Under the pieces are notes generated by a model. The model did no database searches, had not been told where the DNA came from, and saw only the letters and a list, made by a program, of their open reading frames with translations. This document shows positions 1 through 9,730 of a DNA stretch of 35,125 bases, one piece after another (position 1 is the first letter of the stretch; every line of letters starts with the position of its first letter). The stretch is from Nostoc spongiaeforme FACHB-130 (lineage in GTDB: Bacteria > Cyanobacteriota > Cyanobacteriia > Cyanobacteriales > Nostocaceae): NCBI RefSeq assembly GCF_014698475.1, contig NZ_JACJTB010000060.1:1-35125 (forward strand), written 5' to 3'. The translations under genes were made by a program, and so were the position numbers.

Positions 1-225
1 ATCGTTCTCAAAAACCTCCCGGCATTTCTACTTTGATTTGTGGGCTACGTCAATTTGAATACTTCTTTCAGGGCTGGAAACTTGCTCTGTGTAAGGATGT
101 GTGTACACCGTAGGCTTGCGGGGAGGGGTTGGGGGTGGGGTTGAAATGTACCTCATCCAACCGAGAACCGCTATAGTTTGGTTATTTCCCACCGGCTTAC
201 TTAAGTCATCATCAAACTCTCTTTT
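1..225. other. Gene-free left edge, probable dispersed repeat
   Basis: I see no convincing gene here. The stretch around 100-180 holds a G-rich run (GGGGAGGGGTTGGGGGTGGG) preceded by GTGTACACCGTAGGC. This type of sequence recurs in intergenic DNA of Nostoc-type genomes as far as I remember, so I read it as a dispersed non-coding repeat. The open frames across it are rich in Pro and low in complexity. The left end is cut by the window. Confidence 0.3.
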
Positions 226-267
226 ACTCAGCACTCAGCACTCAGCACTCAGCACTCATCACTCAGC
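226..267. repeat. Heptamer tandem repeat ACTCAGC, six copies
   Basis: Six consecutive 7-bp units run from 226 to 267: ACTCAGC four times, ACTCATC once, then ACTCAGC. A degenerate partial unit follows to about 273. This is the short tandemly repeated repetitive (STRR) type known from heterocystous cyanobacteria. The array overlaps the 3' end of the minus-strand hybrid kinase and supplies its last codons and stop. The same heptamer recurs four times at 11164-11191. Confidence 0.9.
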
Positions 268-3200
268 ACTCTCAACTGCATGATGAGTGATGCGCTGAAG
301 TAAGTCCATTACTCTTTGTTCAAATTCTTGAGTGGTTACACGTCCTTTGGTTAAAAATTCGGTGTAGCCTAATTTCAGTCGCTGGCGTTCGGACTCGTCT
401 AAATCTTTGGCAGAGTAAACTACTACGGGCATGGTACATAAATGATTGTGTTGTCGTAACCAATCAATTACCACAAAGCCATCACTTTCTGGCAAAATTA
501 AGTCAAGAATTAATAAGTCAGGATTCAATTCTTGGCTAAGGTGAATGGCTTCTCTGCCTGTTTGTGCCAAGCAAGTTTCGATGTCATGGCGCTCAAATAA
601 AGTAATTAGTAATTGTGCTAAGTCATTGTCATCTTCCACAATTAAAATCCGGGCGCGTTTTGATGGTTTGGCAACAACTTGTTTCAGTGATTGTAATAAA
701 TAACTTTTTTGTACTGGCTTACTTACCCAATCAGCAAAATCTGTAATGGGTTTACCATTAGTCTCTGATTGATAAACACTACAAATGACAATCGGAATGT
801 GTTGAGTATCGGCACGTTCTTTTAAAATTGCCATTGTTTGCCAGCCGTTCATTTCTGGCATGAGTAAATCGAGTAAAATCACGTCTGGTTGTTGCGATGA
901 TGCAGTGGCGATCGCTTCTTGCCCGGTAGCAACTGTTACAACTCGATAGCCGCCTTTTTGTAATAAAGTTTGCAGTTCATTAGAAATATCTGGATCATCA
1001 TCACAAACCAAAACCAATGGAGAATAAGCGATTGGCAGTGGGCAGTGGTGGTTAGATTGGGTAGTTTCGGGAATTTGCGGAGCTTGGTAAATGGGGAGTG
1101 TAAAGTAAAATGTACTACCTTCACCTAAAGTACTTTCCACCCAAATACGCCCGCCATGTTGCTGCACAATACTTTTGCAAATTGCTAAACCCAAACCTGT
1201 GCCATCATGGTTACGCGAATCAGATGAATCTACTTGTTGAAATCGCTCAAAAATACTTTCTAATTTATCTTCTGGAATACCACGTCCGGTATCTTTAACT
1301 GAGAGTAAAACTTCATTTTGTTGCTGCTGAATTTCTAACCAGACTGTCGCCCCACTCACGGAGAATTTAATGGCATTGCTCAACAGATTTGTTAGTGTTT
1401 GGACAATGCGATCGGGGTCAGCCCATAACATTACTGATAAGCTAGAAATTGCTAATTTTACTCCTTGTTTATTTGCCAATGTTTGAATAGTATTGACGGC
1501 TGATTGAATTAACTCGTCAAGGTTGCAAATTTCCCGCGCCATCTTGACTTTGCCAGATTCAATGCGTTCGATGTCTAAAATATCATTAATTAATCGGACT
1601 AAGCGATCACTACTATCTATGGCAATTTGTAACAGCCGTTTTCCCTGCTCAGAATCTGCTTTTAATAAACCACTGGTGAGCATTCCTAAAGAACCATGAA
1701 TTGAGGTTAAAGGTGTGCGGAGTTCGTGACTCACCACAGAAACAAACTCATCTTTCATTCGCTCAACTTGTTTGCGTTCTGTCACATCCCGCAAAATCAC
1801 TGTATAGTAAACTTCCTCACCCATATTTAACTTAGAAATGGAAGCTTCAGCCGGAAATTCACTACCATCTCGGCGCTGACCAAATAACTCCCGCCGTTCT
1901 CCCATTCTTCGCGCTAAATTTGTTGATTTGCCAAAGTCAGATACATGTTGACGATGAGCTTGAGTAAATCGCAATGGTAAAAGTATATCTAATTTCTGCC
2001 CCATGATTTCTTGAGCCGTATAACCAAATATTTTTTCGGCTCCTTGGTTAAATAAAGTAATGCTTTGGTTGCTATCTATAGAAATAATTGCATCATCAGC
2101 AATATCTAAAATTCGGGCTAATTTTACTTGAGAAACCCGCAATTCTTCTTCAATGCGTTGGCGTTTATCTAGTTCTGATTGTAATTGACGGTTGACAGTA
2201 ATTAATTCGGCGGTACGTTCGGCAACTCGTAACTCTAATTCATTATTGGCTTTTTGTAAGGCGGCTTGAGTTTGTTTTAATGCGGCTTCGGCTAAAGTGC
2301 GATCGCGTTGGTTGCGTAATGCGACAATACCATAAGTTAAATCTTCTGCCAGTTTTTTCAACAACTGCACTTCATCATCATCAAAAGCGTTTGCTTCCGC
2401 CGCATAAATATTCAACGCGCCAAAAGTTTGATTCTCTGTTTTTAAAGGTAACGCGATCGCCGCCCCATAACCCCGTTCTTCTGCTTGACAGCGCCAAACT
2501 TCATATTTCGGGTCAGTTAATATATTCTGAATAATGCAAGTTTTACCTGTGCGAATGGCTGTACCTGTTGGCCCTTGACCACGCACAGTATCCGACCAAG
2601 TAAGCTGGAGGGTTTGTAAATAGCCATCATCATAGCCAGCTTGCGCCACTGGTAGAATATTTTTTTCCCGATCATTTTCCGCAAACCCTACCCAAGCCAG
2701 CCGATAACCACCAACTTCCACAATAATTTGGCAAATTTTCTGGAGTAATTCTAGTTCGTTTGGTGTGCGGACAATAATTTGATTGCAACTACTCAATGTT
2801 TGGAGTGTCCGATTAATGCGGCGAATTTCGGTTTCGACTTGTTTATAGTGGGTAATATCGCGGGTAATTGCCAACTGGACAAATTTGCCATCAGTTTTAT
2901 TTTGCAGAGGTACAGCATGAGTTTCCATCCAACGACGCTGACCTTGATAAGTAATCATTTCAAACTGCAAAGTAGCTTTATTACCTTGACAAACACTTTC
3001 ATGCAGTTGGCGAAATGCAGCTTGATATTCTGGAGTAATCAAAGAGTAAACTGATTTACCAATCACCTTGGCTTTGCTTTTAGCTTCCAGAATCGCCAGT
3101 CCCGCAGCATTGATTTCTAAAATTGTGCCATCAGCCCCTACTACTTTCACACATTCCGGTTCACCTTCAAAGATGGTACGCCAGTCAGCCGCAAAGTTAG

Positions 3201-5097
3201 ATATGGGAGATGAAAGCGCCTCTGTTTCCTGAGATGGTTGTTGCTGAGTTTGTCCCATCCGCTTAAGTAATTGTATCCGTTCCAAGCGATTAACAATGCG
3301 AGTAACCAGTTCTGGCCCGACAATGGGTTTGCTGACAAAATCATCAGCACCAACGCTATACACCTGATTTACAATGTCCGCCTCACTATGAACTGTGAGA
3401 AATAAAATCGGTAATTCACTCCAATGGGAATCATTTCGCACCACTTGACACAACTCAATACCGTTGCTGTGGGGCATTTCTACATCCAGAATCAACATAT
3501 CTGGCTTGACTGTTTCCAAAGTTTCCCAAAAGCGGCGCGGATCATCCAACCCGATTACTTGTAAACCCCAGGGTGTAAGTAAAGTTTGTAACAGAGCTAG
3601 AATTTTTGGGTCATCATCGACAGCCAGGATTTTGGCTTCGCCGTGGGGGAATTGTTGGAGTAATTGAGCGATCGCATCTGCTACTTGTCCCGCCGTCATT
3701 GGCTTTTGTAAAAAGGTATGTCCCCCTTGCCTTGCCAACTGCAAGCGATTGGCTAAATCTGTTTGCTCAGTAAAAACTAACACTGGCACAGGTGGTTTTC
3801 TTTGTGCCAATTCTCCTAAAAAACTCAAACTATCTTCGGGATGCTCAGAAAAATTAGGGTCAAGTAACACCGCGCTGGGATGGTCGCGGTAAAGTATAGT
3901 TCTGGCAGACTCTAGATTTGTAGCAACGCTGACTTGAAATTCTGCACCAGCCGTAGTTTGCCTCAAATGTCCCCCAATAGTCTGGTCTTGATCAACCACC
4001 AAAACTAAAGGTAATTTACTATCAACTGCGGTTGAGTTTACCTCCTCACCTTGAGTTTGAATTTCCTGGCGCAAGGATTTCACCCAAGTTTGCAGCTGAG
4101 TAATTTCTTCCGGCGTTAACTTCTGACCAGACTTAAGTAACTGTTCAATTTGACGCGCCAGTTTTGAACCAGTCGGAAAACCAAATGTTCCTAACGAACC
4201 GGCTAAGGTATGAGCTTCTTTCGTTGCTTGGTTGAGCAATTCACTATTTAAACCTGACTTAGCAAAAACCGCTTGTTCGATAACTTTGATTTGCTCATCG
4301 ACTCGCCCTTGAAATCTTTGCCAAACTCCGGCTATGGCTTGGAGTGTTTGTTGTTGTGATGATAATTCTGCTTTGGGTTTCTGGTTTTTAGACTTGGCTG
4401 ATTTTGCTGCGGTTTTCTCTTCTTCCGGCGGTTTGAGCCGATAGCCAATTCCATACACAGTCTCAATTAAATCACCAGGCGCACCCACAGCTTTTAATCT
4501 CTGGCGTAACCCTTTAATATGAGTCCGCACAGCTTCTTCCCCTGGTGTATCTTCATAAGACCACAAATGTTCTAAAATCATCCCGCAACTAAACACGCGG
4601 CGACTATTGCGTAAAAATAATTCCAAAAGCGCATATTCTTTGGGAGTTAATGATAGTAAATCATTACCATAACTCACTTCACAACTACTAGGATCAAGAC
4701 GCAAATTTCCCCATTCTAAAATAGGTTGTGATGATGCACTTCCACGCCGCAATAAAGCCCGCACACGGGCGACTAATTCTTCCTCAGCAAATGGTTTCAC
4801 GACATAATCATCCGCCCCTGCATCCAAGCCAATTGCTTTCTCATGACTACTATCACATCCCGTCAACAACAGGATAGGCATTTGCAAATTATTGGAGCGA
4901 ATTTGCCGACACAAACTAATTCCATCTAATTTCGGCAAAATTACATCTAATAAAATTAAATCATAATTATAAGTTTGAATTAAATCCCAAGCAGATTCAC
5001 CATCATTTGCGACTTCCACTGCATAGTTCTGGTTAGTCAGAACAGCCGTTAGTGCATAGGCATTTAACTCGTCATCCTCGACAACTAATATTTTCAT
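259..5097 (-). CDS. Giant hybrid sensor kinase / DNA-binding response regulator
   Basis: A soluble 1612-residue multidomain phosphorelay protein with no membrane segment. Approximate domain order: REC (1-118, phospho-acceptor Asp51 in LILLDVILP); OmpR-type winged helix (124-220, ending ETVYGIGYRL); Hpt (250-345, His in EAHTLAGSLG near 295); two more REC domains (361-480 and 487-605); PAS (640-755); GAF (766-922); a coiled segment; PAS (994-1106); HisKA with His near 1124 in VVSHELRTPLTS; HATPase (N box NLLSNAIKFS, G box GTGLGLAICK); two C-terminal REC domains (1361-1475 and 1484-1600). It therefore holds a DNA-binding output, a phosphotransfer module, a kinase core and five receivers in one chain. 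The start ATG begins directly with the REC fold (MKILVVEDDE), so it is well placed. Its signal and targets are unknown. The stop lies inside a heptamer repeat. Confidence 0.93.
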   Translation of the reverse strand: MKILVVEDDELNAYALTAVLTNQNYAVEVANDGESAWDLIQTYNYDLILLDVILPKLDGISLCRQIRSNNLQMPILLLTGCDSSHEKAIGLDAGADDYVVKPFAEEELVARVRALLRRGSASSQPILEWGNLRLDPSSCEVSYGNDLLSLTPKEYALLELFLRNSRRVFSCGMILEHLWSYEDTPGEEAVRTHIKGLRQRLKAVGAPGDLIETVYGIGYRLKPPEEEKTAAKSAKSKNQKPKAELSSQQQTLQAIAGVWQRFQGRVDEQIKVIEQAVFAKSGLNSELLNQATKEAHTLAGSLGTFGFPTGSKLARQIEQLLKSGQKLTPEEITQLQTWVKSLRQEIQTQGEEVNSTAVDSKLPLVLVVDQDQTIGGHLRQTTAGAEFQVSVATNLESARTILYRDHPSAVLLDPNFSEHPEDSLSFLGELAQRKPPVPVLVFTEQTDLANRLQLARQGGHTFLQKPMTAGQVADAIAQLLQQFPHGEAKILAVDDDPKILALLQTLLTPWGLQVIGLDDPRRFWETLETVKPDMLILDVEMPHSNGIELCQVVRNDSHWSELPILFLTVHSEADIVNQVYSVGADDFVSKPIVGPELVTRIVNRLERIQLLKRMGQTQQQPSQETEALSSPISNFAADWRTIFEGEPECVKVVGADGTILEINAAGLAILEAKSKAKVIGKSVYSLITPEYQAAFRQLHESVCQGNKATLQFEMITYQGQRRWMETHAVPLQNKTDGKFVQLAITRDITHYKQVETEIRRINRTLQTLSSCNQIIVRTPNELELLQKICQIIVEVGGYRLAWVGFAENDREKNILPVAQAGYDDGYLQTLQLTWSDTVRGQGPTGTAIRTGKTCIIQNILTDPKYEVWRCQAEERGYGAAIALPLKTENQTFGALNIYAAEANAFDDDEVQLLKKLAEDLTYGIVALRNQRDRTLAEAALKQTQAALQKANNELELRVAERTAELITVNRQLQSELDKRQRIEEELRVSQVKLARILDIADDAIISIDSNQSITLFNQGAEKIFGYTAQEIMGQKLDILLPLRFTQAHRQHVSDFGKSTNLARRMGERRELFGQRRDGSEFPAEASISKLNMGEEVYYTVILRDVTERKQVERMKDEFVSVVSHELRTPLTSIHGSLGMLTSGLLKADSEQGKRLLQIAIDSSDRLVRLINDILDIERIESGKVKMAREICNLDELIQSAVNTIQTLANKQGVKLAISSLSVMLWADPDRIVQTLTNLLSNAIKFSVSGATVWLEIQQQQNEVLLSVKDTGRGIPEDKLESIFERFQQVDSSDSRNHDGTGLGLAICKSIVQQHGGRIWVESTLGEGSTFYFTLPIYQAPQIPETTQSNHHCPLPIAYSPLVLVCDDDPDISNELQTLLQKGGYRVVTVATGQEAIATASSQQPDVILLDLLMPEMNGWQTMAILKERADTQHIPIVICSVYQSETNGKPITDFADWVSKPVQKSYLLQSLKQVVAKPSKRARILIVEDDNDLAQLLITLFERHDIETCLAQTGREAIHLSQELNPDLLILDLILPESDGFVVIDWLRQHNHLCTMPVVVYSAKDLDESERQRLKLGYTEFLTKGRVTTQEFEQRVMDLLQRITHHAVESAE

Positions 5098-5894
5098 ATC
5101 TTAAGATTTCCTAAATGTTAGTATTAATAGATGATGAGTACAGCAGTCCTAAATCATTTGTAAATTTTCTATATCTTTTTCTTCTTTCTTACCTTTGCGT
5201 CCTTGGCGTTCTTGGCGGTTCGTTTCCATATATATGTTTTTCACGACTAATTTAGGATTGCTATAAAAAAAGTATGACTTAACGCAAAAACTCTCTCATA
5301 CTCTTATAACTTCGTCTCCTACCCTGCCGGAAGCCGCTTGCGCGTCTACGTTTTTTCATACTTTTGTGTAAGTACTAAAATTTAAAATTTAAATTGGCAA
5401 TTTGCGCTTTAAAGCATGGTAAAGTATTCATGCTCTAATGTTAAGTTTAATTCACAATTGTCAACATTTATCAATCTTCAGAAATAGTTGTCGAGAGAAT
5501 TAAGCTCTCAAATTTACAACATATCTCAAGGCTTTTCCTGGCACATTGAAATTCTGAAATAACTATTAAGATAGTAGTCCAAAGCTCACCAAATTTGCAT
5601 AGCAGTGAAAAGCCGAAAATCCCCTCCCACAATCACCTTGAGTGCTGATTCCTTGCATTCGCAACATCTAAATTCAGTCATTCCATGTGGGATAATCCTC
5701 ACAAGTTCCTCAAATTCTTTCTTTATAAATTAAAGATAGATGTCACATACAGGGTTGCTCGATGATTACAGCTATTAAATAAATTATTTTTGCAATTTTT
5801 TGCCAAAAGCAGATGCAGACTTCTCAATTATGGTGATTCTGCATTTAAAAACCAAAAACTTTCAAGTTATTCGCAATCACAGCCAGAGGTCTAT
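5098..5894. other. Long gene-free region upstream of the usp gene
   Basis: About 800 bp without a credible gene. Near 5190-5222 lies a run of TTTGCGTCC/TTGGCGTTC/TTGGCGGTTCG, a sequence type I recognise as a dispersed cyanobacterial repeat. Near 5322-5350 a GC-rich piece (GCCGGAAGCCGCTTGCGCG) looks like another. The rest is AT-rich. It should hold the promoter of the usp gene, and perhaps of the hox cluster, plus the promoter of the giant kinase near 5100-5200. I could not identify a convincing NtcA or LexA box. Confidence 0.5.
5885..5889 (+). promoter_or_regulatory. Ribosome binding site deciding the usp start
   Basis: AGAGG lies five bases before the ATG at 5895. It supports that start over the in-frame ATG at 5790, which would add 35 residues unlike the family. 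Confidence 0.6.
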
Positions 5895-6425
5895 ATGCTG
5901 AAAAAGATTTTGGTTGCATTGGATCGTTCAGAAATGGGAACAGAGGTTTTTGAGCAAGCATTGACCTTAGCCAAGGCTATGTCCGCCCAATTATTGCTGC
6001 TGCATGTTCTTTCTCCAGAGGAAGAAGGTAGCCCTTATATTCCTATGTTATCTAATGTGGACTACTATCCAGGTTTGAGCGCCCAAAGTTTAGATTTATA
6101 CCAAAAACAGTGGGATAAATTTAAAGATGAAAGCGTGCGGATGTTGCAGTCTTTCTCTGCTCAAGCCAACACAGCCAATGTGACAGCAGAATTTAGCCAA
6201 ATTTTAGGCAACCCTGGCAATACTATTTGTAAACTGGCTGCTCAATGGAACGCAGACTTAATTGTGATGGGGCATCGGGGACGTTCTGGGATAACAGAAT
6301 TTTTCTTGGGTAGTGTGAGTAACTACGTGCTGCATCACGCCAAATGTTCAGTCTTTATCGTCAATCACCCGCCCGTCCAGAAAGACGCTGACAAACCAGC
6401 CGTGACGGTGATTAGTCAGGCTTGA
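5895..6425 (+). CDS. Universal stress protein (UspA family, ATP-binding type)
   Basis: A 176-residue single-domain Usp. The N-terminus MLKKILVALDRSEMG is the usual first beta strand with the Asp that contacts ATP. The C-terminal half carries the complete nucleotide motif G-x2-G-x9-G-S (GHRGRSGITEFFLGS), so this is the ATP-binding class. A longer in-frame ORF starts at 5790, but its extra 35 residues do not resemble the family and an AGAGG sits just before 5895. The gene is followed by the repeat-filled spacer that precedes hoxE, on the same strand. It could be a separate stress gene or the first gene of the hox unit; the sequence does not settle this. Confidence 0.93.
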   Translation: MLKKILVALDRSEMGTEVFEQALTLAKAMSAQLLLLHVLSPEEEGSPYIPMLSNVDYYPGLSAQSLDLYQKQWDKFKDESVRMLQSFSAQANTANVTAEFSQILGNPGNTICKLAAQWNADLIVMGHRGRSGITEFFLGSVSNYVLHHAKCSVFIVNHPPVQKDADKPAVTVISQA

Positions 6426-6450
6426 CTTAGGGACGCGAATTTCTTACGTA

Positions 6451-6620
6451 TGGGTAGCGGGTGTGGGGAGACTAGGGAGAGGGGGAAGGGTGGGAGGAGT
6501 GGGAGGATGGTGAAGAAATCTTTCCCCCCACACTCCCCACACTCCCCACACTCCCCACACTCCCCACGCTCCCCACATTCCCCACACTCCCCACACTCCC
6601 CACACTCCCCACACTCCCTG
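6451..6620. repeat. G-rich/C-rich nonamer repeat element between usp and hoxE
   Basis: A G-rich left arm (about 6451-6500, GTGTGGGGAG-like) is followed by a hairpin core (6501-6526) and then by a C-rich array. The array has nine full 9-bp units CACTCCCCA from 6531 to 6611, two of them with one change each (CGCTCCCCA, CATTCCCCA), plus a partial unit. Left and right arms are complementary in type, so in RNA the whole element can fold back on itself. Similar elements lie at three other places in the hox cluster. The end of the element is about 35 bases before the hoxE start. Confidence 0.9.
6501..6526 (+). repeat. Hairpin core, copy 1 of 4
   Basis: Stem GGGAGGAT (6501-6508), 9-nt loop GGTGAAGAA, stem ATCTTTCCC (from 6518). 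The arms pair over eight positions with two G-U wobbles. The same loop and right stem arm recur at 11100 and 11884, and an inverted version at 10338. It is placed between genes and copied with its flanking nonamers. Confidence 0.8.
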
Positions 6621-6655
6621 CCCCTCCTATAACTCACGAATCTCTAGCAGTAACA

Positions 6656-7168
6656 ATGACAACCGCATCAACCGTAGTTTTACCGCATCCCAGTGGTGAT
6701 AAACGCCTGAAGATGTTAGACGCAACTATGAAGCGTCACCAGTATCAACAAGATGCCTTAATCGAAATTCTCCACAAAGCCCAAGAACTGTACGGTTACT
6801 TGGAAAATGACTTATTACTGTATATTGCTCATAAACTCAAACTGCCTCCCAGCCGAGTTTATGGCGTAGCGACTTTTTACCATTTATTTTCTTTAGCGCC
6901 CCAAGGAGTTCATAGTTGTGTGCTGTGTACAGGAACAGCTTGTTATGTCAAAGGCGCTCAAGCAATTTTGGCAAATGTAGAAAAAACAGCTCATATTCGG
7001 GCTGGTGAAACTACAACCAACGGTCAATTATCACTACTGACAGCAAGATGTTTAGGGGCTTGCGGGATTGCGCCGGCTGTGGTGTTTGATGGCACAGTCT
7101 TAGGCAATCAAACACCAGAATCAGTTTGCGATCGCATCCAAGGATGGCTGGAAAATGGAACTCAATGA
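6656..7168 (+). CDS. hoxE: Bidirectional hydrogenase diaphorase subunit HoxE
   Basis: A 170-residue cytoplasmic protein of the NuoE / 24-kDa subunit family, the small iron-sulfur subunit of the NAD-linked bidirectional NiFe hydrogenase. The [2Fe-2S] ligands are visible as C91-x4-C96 (CTGTAC) and C132-x3-C136 (CLGAC), with the usual fold around [10 protein letters not shown] before them. Length is normal for cyanobacterial HoxE. In the complex it passes electrons between the HoxF/HoxU diaphorase and, in cyanobacteria, possibly ferredoxin or the thylakoid chain. The start ATG is the first one after the repeat spacer. The 3' end overlaps hoxF by 14 bases, which suggests translational coupling. 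Confidence 0.96.
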   Translation: MTTASTVVLPHPSGDKRLKMLDATMKRHQYQQDALIEILHKAQELYGYLENDLLLYIAHKLKLPPSRVYGVATFYHLFSLAPQGVHSCVLCTGTACYVKGAQAILANVEKTAHIRAGETTTNGQLSLLTARCLGACGIAPAVVFDGTVLGNQTPESVCDRIQGWLENGTQ

Positions 7169-8771
7169 ATTATTCGCAATTGCCAAACAAGAACGCTCTC
7201 AAGCTAAACCAGTACAAATTCGTTGCTGTACGGCTGCTGGCTGTTTATCTGGTAACGCCGAAGGCGTTAAACATGAACTGGAAGCAGGTGTGAAAGCCGA
7301 AGGTTTAGAAAAAGATGTACAAGTTTGTGGTGTGGGCTGTATGCGTTTATGTTGCCAAGGGCCTTTAGTTCAAGTTGACACCCCAGCCGGTAGTAAACTT
7401 TACGAAAAAGTCACCACTCAAGACGCATTTGCAATTATTGAAGCCCTGGATGGCGGCAAAACCCATATTTCCGAAATAGATTTATCCCAGCCATTCTTTA
7501 GTTATCAAAAGCCCATCGTTTTAGAAAATAGCGGCAAAATTGACCCCGAAAAAATTCAAGCTTATATTGCAGCTAAAGGTTATCAAGCTCTTTACCATGT
7601 CTTGCGCGAAATGACACCGGGTGAAGTCGTCGAGACAATTAACCGTAGTGGTTTGCGCGGTAGGGGAGGCGCTGGTTATCCCACAGGAATTAAATGGGCG
7701 ACTGTTGCTAAAGCTAAAAGTAGCCGCAAATTTGTCATCTGTAACGCTGATGAAGGTGATCCCGGCGCATTTATGGATCGGAGTGTCTTAGAGAGCGATC
7801 CCCATCGGGTATTAGAAGGAATGGCGATCGCAGCTTATGCTGTTGGAGCAAATCAAGGTTATATTTATGTCCGGGCAGAATATCCCGTGGCAATTCATCG
7901 GCTGCAAACTGCCATCCATCAAGCCCAACGCCTTGGTTTATTGGGTAGCCAAATCTTTGAATCTCCCTTTGACTTTAAAATCGATATCCGCATTGGTGCT
8001 GGGGCTTATGTCTGCGGTGAAGAAACAGCCTTAATGGCTTCTATCGAAGGTAAACGCGGCCTACCCCATCCCCGCCCACCTTATCCGGCGGAATCAGGTT
8101 TATGGGGTCATCCCACCTTAATTAACAACGTCGAAACCTTTGCTAACATCGCACCAATTATTCGTAACGGTGCTGACTGGTTTGCGAATATTGGCACAGA
8201 AAAAAGCAAAGGGACAAAAGTTTTCGCCCTCGCAGGTAAAATCCGCAATACAGGTTTAATCGAAGTCCCAATGGGAACCTCCTTACGGCAAATTGTCGAA
8301 GAAATGGGAGGCGGTATTCCTGATGGTGGTACAGCTAAAGCAGTACAAACAGGTGGCCCTTCCGGGGGATGTATCCCTGCTTCCGCCTTTGATACACCTG
8401 TAGATTATGAATCCCTGACAAACCTCGGCTCAATGATGGGTTCCGGCGGCATGATTGTCATGGACGATAGTACCAACATGGTAGACGTTGCCCGCTTCTT
8501 CATGGAATTTTGCATGGATGAATCCTGCGGTAAGTGTATTCCTTGCCGAGTCGGAACTGTGCAGATGCACGGTTTATTAACCAAACTCATGCAAGGCAAA
8601 GCAACCCAAGCTGATTTGACACTCCTGGAAGAACTGTGCGATATGGTCAAAAACACCAGCCTGTGCGGTTTAGGACAATCTGCACCCAACCCCGTGTTGA
8701 GTACATTACGCTACTTCCGCGAGGAGTATGTGGAGTTGATTGAAGAGTATTTGGAGTTGATTAGGGATTAA
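7155..8771 (+). CDS. hoxF: Bidirectional hydrogenase NADH-binding subunit HoxF
   Basis: A 538-residue NuoF-type subunit that binds NAD(H) and FMN. The N-terminal 100 residues form a thioredoxin-like [2Fe-2S] domain with C25-x4-C30 and C58-x3-C62. The NADH site follows as [13 protein letters not shown], and the FMN region as [15 protein letters not shown]. An SLBB-type segment comes next, and the C-terminal [4Fe-4S] site has the ligands in [13 protein letters not shown] near 455-466 plus a later Cys in TSLCGLGQ. All catalytic motifs are intact. It starts inside the end of hoxE. The next gene, hoxU, is 220 bases away across a palindromic repeat, so the classical tight hoxF-hoxU junction is broken here by inserted DNA. 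Confidence 0.97.
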   Translation: MELNELFAIAKQERSQAKPVQIRCCTAAGCLSGNAEGVKHELEAGVKAEGLEKDVQVCGVGCMRLCCQGPLVQVDTPAGSKLYEKVTTQDAFAIIEALDGGKTHISEIDLSQPFFSYQKPIVLENSGKIDPEKIQAYIAAKGYQALYHVLREMTPGEVVETINRSGLRGRGGAGYPTGIKWATVAKAKSSRKFVICNADEGDPGAFMDRSVLESDPHRVLEGMAIAAYAVGANQGYIYVRAEYPVAIHRLQTAIHQAQRLGLLGSQIFESPFDFKIDIRIGAGAYVCGEETALMASIEGKRGLPHPRPPYPAESGLWGHPTLINNVETFANIAPIIRNGADWFANIGTEKSKGTKVFALAGKIRNTGLIEVPMGTSLRQIVEEMGGGIPDGGTAKAVQTGGPSGGCIPASAFDTPVDYESLTNLGSMMGSGGMIVMDDSTNMVDVARFFMEFCMDESCGKCIPCRVGTVQMHGLLTKLMQGKATQADLTLLEELCDMVKNTSLCGLGQSAPNPVLSTLRYFREEYVELIEEYLELIRD

Positions 8772-8830
8772 GGGTGTAAGGGTGTAGGAGAAAAAATAAT
8801 GACTCAGCAAAAAACGAAAGAATGTTTTTG

Positions 8831-8880
8831 GAGGGGGTTTGGGGGACGCAACCGTCCCCCAATCGGGGGTTTGGGGGAGA
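8831..8880. repeat. Palindromic G/C-rich repeat in the hoxF-hoxU spacer
   Basis: A perfect 8-bp stem GGGGGACG / CGTCCCCC with a CAAC loop occupies 8841-8860. It is flanked on both sides by copies of GGGGGTTTGGGGGA. I recognise this type of G-rich palindromic piece as a dispersed intergenic repeat of Nostoc-like genomes. It lies inside the presumed hox transcript and may act as an RNA hairpin. It is a different sequence from the other hox-spacer hairpins. The rest of the spacer (8772-8991) has no credible gene. Confidence 0.7.
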
Positions 8881-8991
8881 ATCCACCAAATCTTGCTCAT
8901 TATCTAATAGGTAGAGCAGAAATTGAGAAATCAACCCTCATCACCCTAACTGAAGCGTATTGCGCTACAACCTCTCACTTATCCCCTAATT

Positions 8992-9708
8992 ATGACCGTA
9001 AAAACCTTAACAATTAATGGTCAACTGGTCAGCGCCAGCGAAGAAGAAACTTTGCTAGATGCGGCGCAAGCAGCAGGAATTCATATTCCCACACTGTGCC
9101 ATGTAGAAGGTGTGGGAGATGTTGGTGCTTGTCGGCTGTGTTTAGTTGAGATTGCCGGCAGTAGTAAATTACAACCTGCTTGCGTGACAAAAGTTAACGA
9201 AGGAATGGAGGTTTACACCAATAGCGATCGCCTACAAAAATACCGTCGGACAATTGTTGAAATGCTGTTTGCTGAAGGCAATCACATTTGCTCTGTGTGC
9301 GTAGCAAACGGTAATTGCGAATTACAAGACTTAGCGATTGAAATGGGTATGGATCATGTACGTTTAGATTATCACTTCCCCAATCGCAAAGTAGATGTTT
9401 CCCACGATCGCTTCGGTATTGACCATAACCGATGTGTGCTGTGTACTCGTTGCGTCCGTGTTTGTGACGAAATCGAAGGCGCTCACACTTGGGATATGGC
9501 AGGCAGGGGTACAAACTCCCACGTCATTACTGACTTGAGTCAGCCCTGGGGAACATCTCAAACTTGTACCTCTTGTGGTAAATGTGTCAACGCTTGCCCC
9601 ACAGGTGCGATTTTCTACCAAGGTTCCAGTGTTGGGGAAATGAAACATCATCGGGACAAACTTGATTTCTTAGTTACCGCAAGAGAAAAACAGCAATGGA
9701 ATTTTTAG
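8992..9708 (+). CDS. hoxU: Bidirectional hydrogenase diaphorase subunit HoxU
   Basis: A 238-residue iron-sulfur subunit related to the N-terminal part of NuoG. A plant-ferredoxin-like [2Fe-2S] domain has ligands C36, C47, C50 and C64. A His-Cys [4Fe-4S] motif follows with H98, C100, C103 and C109. Two further [4Fe-4S] clusters are held by C148/C151/C154/C158 ([11 protein letters not shown]) and C192/C195/C198/C202 ([11 protein letters not shown]). HoxU links HoxF electronically to the hydrogenase dimer HoxYH. The ATG at 8992 opens directly into the ferredoxin fold ([10 protein letters not shown]); no strong Shine-Dalgarno is visible before it. The next gene begins 33 bases downstream. Confidence 0.96.
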   Translation: MTVKTLTINGQLVSASEEETLLDAAQAAGIHIPTLCHVEGVGDVGACRLCLVEIAGSSKLQPACVTKVNEGMEVYTNSDRLQKYRRTIVEMLFAEGNHICSVCVANGNCELQDLAIEMGMDHVRLDYHFPNRKVDVSHDRFGIDHNRCVLCTRCVRVCDEIEGAHTWDMAGRGTNSHVITDLSQPWGTSQTCTSCGKCVNACPTGAIFYQGSSVGEMKHHRDKLDFLVTAREKQQWNF

Positions 9709-9730
9709 CCGTTGATTTTGAGTCGAAGCC

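Noticed and set aside
6531-6611. CRISPR array
   Set aside because: The units are 9 bp and contiguous, with no unique spacers. This holds for all arrays in the window.
8799-9017. Possible small gene between hoxF and hoxU
   Set aside because: The frame crosses a palindromic repeat and the start of hoxU, has no domain and resembles a translated repeat.
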